DNA from: an uncultured Bacillota bacterium
GTDB taxonomy: Bacteria > Bacillota > Clostridia > Christensenellales > QAND01
Length of the DNA stretch: 64,000 nt
Assembly: GCA_905188085.1 (NCBI GenBank)
Contig: CAJJKN010000004.1
Coordinates: 62,001-126,000, forward strand
Direction: 5' to 3'
Shown: one piece after another, positions 58,784 to 64,000 of the stretch
Numbering within the stretch: position 1 is the stretch's first letter
How the letters are laid out: each line of letters opens with the position of its first letter
Program-made: the position numbers and the translations under genes
Notes under the pieces: model-generated
Told to the model about the DNA's origin: nothing
What the model saw: only the letters and a program-made list of their open reading frames with translations
Databases searched by the model: none

Positions 58784-59425
58784 TTAGATTTCTTTTCCAA
58801 TGTCTTCTCGCAATTGTTTCCAGGCAGCCGGGTGCTCCACATAATATTTCGGGCAATCCTTTCCCGTTACATCATAATGGCGAATCACATCGTTTTGCGT
58901 CAAATTGTATTTTTTACACAGCCAGGCCGTCAGTTTAACCACCGATTCATACGTTGCATCCGCAAATTTCCCGGATTCATCCGGATGGCATACTTCTATT
59001 GAAACGGTGTCCACATTGCGGTCGTTTGTAGCGGAGGATATTTCATCCAACGGAATGCACTGGATCACTTCGCCCTCCAGCCCCACAACAAAATGCGCGC
59101 TTACCTTTGTATCGTCATTATTAAAATAATCCCGATTTTGTTTGGCCGTCGTTCCCGGATTTGCCACATAGTGAATCACAATGTTTTTCACTTCTTCCAG
59201 CTTTTTCCCCCGCCGTGCGCTGCCGTTGGTTTGTATCAGCTGCTCATCAATCCAGGTGGGCTGCGCAACGTTTTTGTTTTCCTTGCCCGCCACGCTTTGG
59301 CTCTGTGAGCCGCTTGTCAGCCATAATACAACGCCCAAAGCCGCCATCAACGCCATGGCGCCTATGATCATCTTTTTCCTGGTTTCCGCTCTCCGCCTTC
59401 TTCTGCGTCTGCGTCTGTTTGCCAT
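58784..59425 (-). CDS. N-acetylmuramoyl-L-alanine amidase (amidase_2/PGRP type)
   Basis: A 213-residue membrane-anchored hydrolase. It starts with nine arginines, then one membrane helix (about 20-40), then the zinc amidase domain: NIVIHYVANPG with the first zinc His, SAHFVVG, VSIEVCHP and a second His-Asp set in DVIRHYDVTGKDCPK. It cuts between MurNAc and the stem peptide. The Arg-rich start and helix place the enzyme outside the membrane; similar proteins act in spore or cell-wall turnover. The start is ATG; the upstream ribosome site GAAAGGTAG is moderate. Confidence 0.9.
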   Translation of the reverse strand: MANRRRRRRRRRAETRKKMIIGAMALMAALGVVLWLTSGSQSQSVAGKENKNVAQPTWIDEQLIQTNGSARRGKKLEEVKNIVIHYVANPGTTAKQNRDYFNNDDTKVSAHFVVGLEGEVIQCIPLDEISSATNDRNVDTVSIEVCHPDESGKFADATYESVVKLTAWLCKKYNLTQNDVIRHYDVTGKDCPKYYVEHPAAWKQLREDIGKEI

Positions 59426-59568
59426 CTTTTTCTACCTTTCTTTTGCTACCCAACTATTCCTTTTCTATCTTAGCAAATAATCCACCTCTCTTTTTATTCT
59501 AAAATCTTTCAGAATCCAATAAATTTCCATATATTTCCCTGTTATTTTTAATTATCTCATTCAATCAG

Positions 59569-59597
59569 CAAAAAACGCCCTATTTGGGCATTTTTCT
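59569..59597 (-). terminator. Weak terminator after the YvlD-like gene
   Basis: GCCC AAATA GGGC-type short stem with a T-rich tail on the minus strand. Confidence 0.6.
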
Positions 59598-59604
59598 TTA
59601 AAAT

Positions 59605-59949
59605 TCAAGAGATACATTGCCGTTTTTTGTACAGGGAATAAGGATAATACGCCAAGCTTATGCAAATGGCAATACACACGCTTTGCCAATAGCCCACCGA
59701 AAAGCCCGGCATCCAGGCCGAGGCCCACCACACAAGCAGCGCATCCGTCAGCGGCGTTAACAGACCCCATACAAGCGCGTTGATCGGAAGAATTATCGTC
59801 TGCATCACCGGCCGCAGCAGCACATAAAACACCGTCAGCAGCAGCCCGGCGCATAGCGCACCAACCGGGGTACATAACGGCGGACATACCAATGATGTGC
59901 CAAACAATACAAAGGCAATGCCAAAATACCGTGTCCAAAGTGCGGTCAT
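59605..59949 (-). CDS. YvlD-type (phage holin 4 family) membrane protein
   Basis: A 114-residue membrane protein with four predicted helices (TRYFGIAFVLFGTSL, LCAGLLLTVFYVLLRP, LVWGLLTPLTDALLVWW and a final one). It fits the YvlD / phage-holin-family-4 pattern of small membrane proteins, often in operons with YvlB. The start at 59949 overlaps the upstream gene by 4 bases. A longer frame upstream is out of reading context. Confidence 0.8.
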   Translation of the reverse strand: MTALWTRYFGIAFVLFGTSLVCPPLCTPVGALCAGLLLTVFYVLLRPVMQTIILPINALVWGLLTPLTDALLVWWASAWMPGFSVGYWQSVCIAICISLAYYPYSLYKKRQCIS

Positions 59950-60257
59950 CTGCCGTCTCCCCCTTTCCGTCCGATGGTTTTTATCTCCACATACACTTTC
60001 TGTTTTTCCTCTTCGATTTGCGCCTGCACAAAGCTTTGCGGTTCGCTTTGCATCCAGGTCAAAAGCAGGGTTTGGATCGTTTGCAGCATCAGCTGCGCTT
60101 TCTGCCTGTTGCGTTTTCCCACCAGGTAAAGGGCGGCTTCCAGTGAAAGCGTCCATTGATACAGCACATGCAGCGCCACGGAAAACCCGATTCGCAATCT
60201 CTTTGCGCCGCGGAGCCGCACCTTGCATTTCAGCGCCCAACAGCGGTCAATCCACAT
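59946..60257 (-). CDS. Unknown 103-residue protein in the YvlB-YvlD operon
   Basis: No family recognised. The product is Arg/Lys-rich at the N-terminus and has a central amphipathic helix (VALHVLYQWTLSLEAALYLV), then charged helices rich in Gln and Glu. No signal peptide. It overlaps the YvlB-like gene by 11 bases on one side and the YvlD-like gene by 4 on the other, so it is translated as part of the operon. In Bacillus this slot is taken by YvlC (a PspC-like protein), and this one does not resemble it. Confidence 0.6.
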   Translation of the reverse strand: MWIDRCWALKCKVRLRGAKRLRIGFSVALHVLYQWTLSLEAALYLVGKRNRQKAQLMLQTIQTLLLTWMQSEPQSFVQAQIEEEKQKVYVEIKTIGRKGGDGR

Positions 60258-60672
60258 ACACCCTCACCTTCAAATCGTTGCCGTCCTGATCCATATCCAC
60301 ATTGACAATATCTTCCTCCAGCGATTCAAACATATCCACAACCTGGCCGATATTCAATGCGCTCAGGTCTATGCCTTTTCCTTTCAGTTCTTCATTCACT
60401 TCTTTCGGCACGCAGTTGTTCAAAATGTTATCCGCATAGCGCGCCAACACCAACGGCACGCTCACATTCACATTGATCTTTTTGCCGCCTTCTACAAAGC
60501 CGTTCACTTCAACCCGCAGCTTTTTCCCTTTCATGCGCACAGCGTCGGCCTGCGCCCGCACGCTTTGTTTTTCTTCATTTTCCTCCAAGCAATCCAACAG
60601 CTTTGCCGCCTCTTCCGGGGAAACCTTCCCCTGTTCCAGCATGTCCAATACCTTTTTGCGTTCTTCTTTCAT
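60247..60672 (-). CDS. YvlB-like / SHOCT-like domain protein
   Basis: A 141-residue protein whose N-terminus (about 1-30, ERKKVLDMLEQGKVSPEEAAKLL) fits the SHOCT-like domain found in YvlB and other oligomerising or membrane-tethered proteins. The remainder is a strand-rich region with VNVSVPLVLARYADNILN and VRVYVD. It follows the DUF2089 gene by one base. In Bacillus, YvlA-D proteins belong to the envelope-stress response. Confidence 0.75.
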   Translation of the reverse strand: MKEERKKVLDMLEQGKVSPEEAAKLLDCLEENEEKQSVRAQADAVRMKGKKLRVEVNGFVEGGKKINVNVSVPLVLARYADNILNNCVPKEVNEELKGKGIDLSALNIGQVVDMFESLEEDIVNVDMDQDGNDLKVRVYVD

Positions 60673-60673
60673 T

Positions 60674-61069
60674 TTATTTTTCCGCTCCTTTCAGTTCGTT
60701 TAATAGCCCAATAGCCGTATCGGCGTCGATCTCTCCCTCTGCCAAACGGCTTAAAACCTCTTGCCGGGCCCGGTCCTGGTTTTGCTTTTGTGTTTCCGGC
60801 TTTTCATCCAGTCCCAAAGCCGCCAGCGCCTGGTCCATCATATTGCGCACCGTGGGATAGCTGATGCCCATCACACGCTCCACCTCTTTGATGGAACCTC
60901 TGCACCGGAGAAACACCTCTATAAACTGCCGATGCTTTTCCTCCAGCATGCAAAATTTGCACGGGGCAAAATTGCCCGTCAATTCCGTTTCGCAATGGTT
61001 GCAGTGCAGCCTTGTCACTTCCATCGTCTCTCCGCATACCGGGCATTTGGTAGGCATATGATATTTCAT
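60674..61069 (-). CDS. DUF2089 protein (zinc-ribbon plus HTH)
   Basis: A 131-residue protein of the DUF2089 family. It begins with a zinc-ribbon-like part: CPVCGETMEVTRLHCNHCETELTG plus a third pair, CKFC. A predicted helix-turn-helix (EVERVMGISYPTVRNMMDQALAALG) follows at about 60-90. The C-terminus is again SHOCT-like (RARQEVLSRLAEGEIDADTAIGLL). It therefore reads as a DNA-binding regulator of this operon. The perfect palindrome and its half-sites upstream are the natural target. Confidence 0.85.
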   Translation of the reverse strand: MKYHMPTKCPVCGETMEVTRLHCNHCETELTGNFAPCKFCMLEEKHRQFIEVFLRCRGSIKEVERVMGISYPTVRNMMDQALAALGLDEKPETQKQNQDRARQEVLSRLAEGEIDADTAIGLLNELKGAEK

Positions 61070-61159
61070 CCGTCATTCCCCTTTCTTGCCTTTAATATAT
61101 CACTATTTTTATAAAAATCAATACTAAATATTAAAAAAATCAATTTTTATATTAAATAT

Positions 61160-61177
61160 ATTGATTTATAAATCAAT
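61160..61177. promoter_or_regulatory. Perfect 18-bp palindrome upstream of the DUF2089 operon
   Basis: ATTGATTTATAAATCAAT is fully self-complementary. Additional AATCAAT half-sites lie at about 61107-61112 and 61136-61144, within AT-rich DNA between the divergent DUF2089 operon and MATE gene. Confidence 0.75.
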
Positions 61178-61334
61178 TTTTATTATTTTTCTCTTTCTTT
61201 CAGCCTTTTGTCCGTCTTTTTTGCCGCCTCACCTTATATACAGTTTTGTTTTCTCATGCTAAAATGATGGTTACCGTTTTCTGTTTTTATAAAATCTTAT
61301 CTCTGCATCCGGGTAAAGGAGTATCAATTTATTT

Positions 61335-62687
61335 ATGGAAATGCAAGAAAAAAAGGCCCTGTTGTTTAGCAACAAAGATTTGAAAAAACTGATTTGGCCG
61401 CTCATCATCGAACAGCTTTTAACCGTGACCGTCGGCATGATGGATACCGTTATGATCGCCAGCGTTGGCGAATCCGCCGTGTCCGCCGTATCGCTGGTGG
61501 ATTCCATCATGATCCTCATCATCCAGATTTTCGCCGCCATCGCCACCGGCGGCGCCGTGGTGGCCGGCCAGTTTTTGGGCGCAAAAGACGAGGACCGCGC
61601 GTGCCAATCCGCCAACCAGCTCATTTTGTTTATCAGCGTATTGTCCATTGCGGTCATGGGGCTTGTCTATCTTTTGCGCGGGTTTATCCTCCATCAGGTT
61701 TTCGGAAAAATTACCGCCGAGGTAATGGCGCACAGCAGCACATATCTGGATATCGTTTCCCTCTCCATTCCGTTTATCGCGCTTTATAACGGTGGGGCCG
61801 CGTTGTTTCGCACGATGGGCAATTCCCGCATCTCCATGTATACTTCGCTGTTGATGAACGCCATTAACATCACCGGCAATGCCATTATGATCTATGGCTT
61901 GCATATGGGCGTTGCCGGCGCCGCCATCCCTACGTTGGTTTCGCGCATTGTGGCCGCCGTTGTGATGATCGTGCTTTTGCTAAACCCCAAACAGCTGGTC
62001 CATCTAAAGCGGCCGTTCTCTTTGAAATTTGACGCCACGCTCATCAAACGCATTTTATATATCGGCGTGCCCAACGGACTGGAAAACAGCATGTTCCAGC
62101 TTGGCAAAATCCTTTTGCTTTCCCTTGTTTCCGGCTTTGGCACGGCCGCCATTGCCGCCAATGCCGTAAGCAATACCCTGGCCACCTTTATGACCCTGCC
62201 CGGTATGGCCATCGGCTTTGCCATCATCACTGTGGTCTCCCGCTGCATCGGCGCCGGCGATTATAAACAGGCCCGGTATTATACGCGAAAGCTGATTAAA
62301 ATTACTTACCTGGCTCTGCTGCTCACCAACGCCCTCATCATTTTGGGGCTGCCCGCGGTGCTTTCTCTGTATCATCTGTCCGATATTACCGCCAGTATGA
62401 CCACGCAGATCATCTTCTCCTACGCCGCTGCCGCCATTGTCATCTGGGCGCCGGCCTTTTCCCTTCCAAACACCCTGCGCGCCGCCAACGATGTGAAATT
62501 CAGCATGGTGGTTTCCATTCTGTCCATGTGGATTTTCCGCATCGGGTTCAGCTTCCTGTTGGCAAAAAACATGGGGTTGGGTGTTTTCGGAGTCTGGATT
62601 TCCATGTATATCGATTGGCTGGTGCGCAGCATCCTGTTTGTGCTCCGCTATAAAGGGGTTTCCTGGTATCGATATACCGGCTGTTGA
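61335..62687 (+). CDS. MATE family efflux transporter
   Basis: A 450-residue multidrug pump of the MATE family with 12 predicted helices in two halves. Family segments are the N-terminal KLIWPLIIEQLLTVTVGMMDTVM and GGAVVAGQFLGAKD, with a mirrored GFAIITVVSRCIGAGD in the second half. It is of the NorM/DinF-type Na+ or H+ antiporter class; substrate unknown. The assigned ATG follows AAAGGAG at an unusually long 14 bases. It is divergent from the DUF2089 operon, across the palindrome. Confidence 0.9.
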   Translation: MEMQEKKALLFSNKDLKKLIWPLIIEQLLTVTVGMMDTVMIASVGESAVSAVSLVDSIMILIIQIFAAIATGGAVVAGQFLGAKDEDRACQSANQLILFISVLSIAVMGLVYLLRGFILHQVFGKITAEVMAHSSTYLDIVSLSIPFIALYNGGAALFRTMGNSRISMYTSLLMNAINITGNAIMIYGLHMGVAGAAIPTLVSRIVAAVVMIVLLLNPKQLVHLKRPFSLKFDATLIKRILYIGVPNGLENSMFQLGKILLLSLVSGFGTAAIAANAVSNTLATFMTLPGMAIGFAIITVVSRCIGAGDYKQARYYTRKLIKITYLALLLTNALIILGLPAVLSLYHLSDITASMTTQIIFSYAAAAIVIWAPAFSLPNTLRAANDVKFSMVVSILSMWIFRIGFSFLLAKNMGLGVFGVWISMYIDWLVRSILFVLRYKGVSWYRYTGC

Positions 62688-62703
62688 TCTTTTTTCGCAA
62701 AAT

Positions 62704-62732
62704 AAAAAACCGGGCACAATCGCCCGGTTTTT
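62704..62732. terminator. Bidirectional terminator
   Basis: AAAACCGGGC/GCCCGGTTTT stem with a 6-base loop, between convergent MATE and ECF genes. Confidence 0.92.
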
Positions 62733-62743
62733 ATTTTTCCCTG

Positions 62744-63355
62744 TTATTCTTTTTTGCCAAAGTTCTTATACAGTGCTTTGGTAATCGCCGTGCCCAAAAC
62801 AAGGCAGGCCGCGCATTCCAATACGCTGTTCAGGGTAACAAACGACAATAAAAAGCCCATAACGGAAACGCCGCCATCCGCCGCCATACCCAGCGCCGTA
62901 TTGTAAAACAACAACCCGAAAGCGCTTACAAAAAAGATGGTGTTCAAGATCGCGCCGCTTGCGCTGCCCACGGCAAAGGAAACCAGCTTTGTCTTGTCTA
63001 TCTTATACAGCGCTTTGAAAATCACGCCGCTCAGCCAGCCCATCAAAATGCGGGGCACAAAGCACAGGATCATCGTTCTAAACCAGCTGACCTGCAGCAG
63101 CATCGCGCCTAGGCCGCTCATGCCAAAGCATTGAATAAAGCTGGTAAGTCCAAACATACCGCCCAGCACGGCGCCGGCCCCGGGTCCAATAAGAATGGCT
63201 CCCACCACTACGGGAATCATGATGAATGTAATTTCCACCCCTACACCTACGCGCAGATAGCCGATCGGCGTAAAGGCCATCAGGAGAATAATGGCCGTCA
63301 GCAGCGCCATTTGCGTTAAGGTCTTGCTGTTCATCGTCTTTGTTCTTTGTTGCAT
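62744..63355 (-). CDS. ECF transporter S component, probably pantothenate
   Basis: A 203-residue membrane protein with about six helices. The N-terminal TQMALLTAIILLMAFTPIGYLRVGVGVEITFIMIPVVVGAILIGP is the ECF S-component pattern. The ATG at 63355 has the strong site CAGGAGG, and the frame is open far upstream without support. It lies about 47 bases after coaX, the pantothenate kinase gene, on the same strand, so pantothenate is the likely substrate; other vitamins cannot be excluded. Confidence 0.85.
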   Translation of the reverse strand: MQQRTKTMNSKTLTQMALLTAIILLMAFTPIGYLRVGVGVEITFIMIPVVVGAILIGPGAGAVLGGMFGLTSFIQCFGMSGLGAMLLQVSWFRTMILCFVPRILMGWLSGVIFKALYKIDKTKLVSFAVGSASGAILNTIFFVSAFGLLFYNTALGMAADGGVSVMGFLLSFVTLNSVLECAACLVLGTAITKALYKNFGKKE

Positions 63356-63402
63356 TGTTTTCCTCCTGCTGCCGCCCAAACGGTGCGGCGCAAATTTTTG
63401 GT

Positions 63403-64000
63403 TCAGGCCTGTTGGTTTTTTTGCCAGATGCTGTATAACCCTTTTAGCGTCACATGCGGTTCCAGCACGATTTTGCCCGTGATATACGGTGCAATCGTGT
63501 CCGCCGCGCCGCCGGTTAACACCACATTCGGTTTTTCCCCAAGCGCATGGGCATAACGGTCTATCATGCCCTCCACCAAAGCCGCCGTGCCGTAAATGGA
63601 GCCTGCCCGGATGGCCTCTGCGGTATTGCGGCCCAGCACCCCGTGCTTGGGGGCCTGCAAAATTACATCGCTCAGCTGCGCTGTTTTGTCCTTGAGCGCC
63701 TCTAAAGAAATCTGCACCCCCGCACAAATGGCCGTGCCTACCAGCGCGCCCGTTTCATCCAGCACGGTAAAGGTCGTCGCCGTGCCCAGATCCACCACCA
63801 CACAGGGCAGCGGCATATGGCCCAGCGCCCAGGCAGCGTTTGCCGCCAGATCGCTTCCCAGCTGCCGCGGCTGTTCGGTTTTGATGTTTACCCCTGTTTT
63901 TACCCCGGAGGACAAAAGCATCCTTTGTTTGATTCCCAATAGCGCCAAGCCCTGCATCACCGCGTTTGTCACCGTCGGCACCACAGAACCTACGATCGCG
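63403..64000 (-). CDS. coaX: Type III pantothenate kinase CoaX, N-terminus cut by window edge
   Basis: The last 199 codons of a CoaX-type kinase, which phosphorylates pantothenate in CoA synthesis. The visible part has the second phosphate-binding motif of the ASKHA fold, CVVVDLGTATTFTVLDETG, then GVQISLEAL, NTAEAIRAGSIYGTAALVEG and VVLTGGAAD. The N-terminal DxGNT motif lies outside the window. The next gene downstream is an ECF S component. Confidence 0.93.
   Translation of the reverse strand, partial: AIVGSVVPTVTNAVMQGLALLGIKQRMLLSSGVKTGVNIKTEQPRQLGSDLAANAAWALGHMPLPCVVVDLGTATTFTVLDETGALVGTAICAGVQISLEALKDKTAQLSDVILQAPKHGVLGRNTAEAIRAGSIYGTAALVEGMIDRYAHALGEKPNVVLTGGAADTIAPYITGKIVLEPHVTLKGLYSIWQKNQQA

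Overview
The window looks like chromosome of an anaerobic, endospore-forming Firmicute of the class Clostridia with middling GC. The evidence is Spo0A with its diagnostic C-terminal domain, a SPOCS-domain protein, Veg, a YabE-type G5/3D protein next to rsmA, an adjacent cwlJ-gerQ pair, MurC-type wall genes, formate-tetrahydrofolate ligase, DUF1540 proteins, and ECF vitamin transporters with an FMN riboswitch. No rRNA operon, prophage, IS element or CRISPR array was seen. The base pattern is even apart from a few short AT-rich intergenic stretches, so this reads as core genome rather than an island.

Layout. 1-9.2 kb: sporulation and cell-wall block (SPOCS protein, veg, spo0A, a class B PBP, an unknown acidic protein, rsmA, a YabE-like protein, two overlapping DUF1540 genes). 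9.3-18.3 kb: ABC-F ATPase, DUF1349 protein, fhs, queT, tRNA-Ala(CGC), lipoprotein, threonine aldolase, secernin-type C69 peptidase. 18.3-21.2 kb: aldo/keto reductase, and a zinc alcohol dehydrogenase facing a MarR regulator across a shared operator region. 21.3-25.0 kb: response regulator, histidine kinase, secreted protein and a VanY-type carboxypeptidase. 25.1-31.4 kb: DeoR regulator facing a class II aldolase, GIY-YIG protein, ferredoxin facing a Crp/Fnr regulator across a perfect palindrome, UroD-like protein, cwlJ-gerQ. 31.5-38.5 kb: murC, an AI-2E-type permease with a frameshift at a poly-T run, glnA, nadE, metA, ribU behind an FMN riboswitch.

38.5-46.8 kb: YbaK deacylase, small acidic protein, a PlsC/zinc-ribbon fusion, mscL, a GntR-ABC operon with its own operator, an ACT/UPF0210 pair, a C39-like lipoprotein. 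46.9-50.2 kb: clpB preceded in the same operon by a ribbon-helix-helix protein. 50.2-50.7 kb: a long one-strand pyrimidine-rich AT-rich gap. 50.8-55.5 kb: complete branched-chain amino-acid ABC system livKHMGF. 55.8-58.7 kb: Fur-family regulator with znuACB. 58.8-64 kb: amidase, a DUF2089/YvlB-like/YvlD-like envelope operon behind a perfect 18-bp palindrome, a MATE pump, an ECF S component and coaX (probable pantothenate uptake and phosphorylation).

Most annotated units are short operons closed by clear intrinsic terminators, and several regulators carry an inverted repeat in their own promoter, so local autoregulation is the main theme. No unmistakably new multi-gene system was found. The strongest leads are the RHH-clpB operon, the frameshifted permease, the palindrome-led DUF2089 operon, the overlapping DUF1540 genes, and the kinase-carboxypeptidase cluster.
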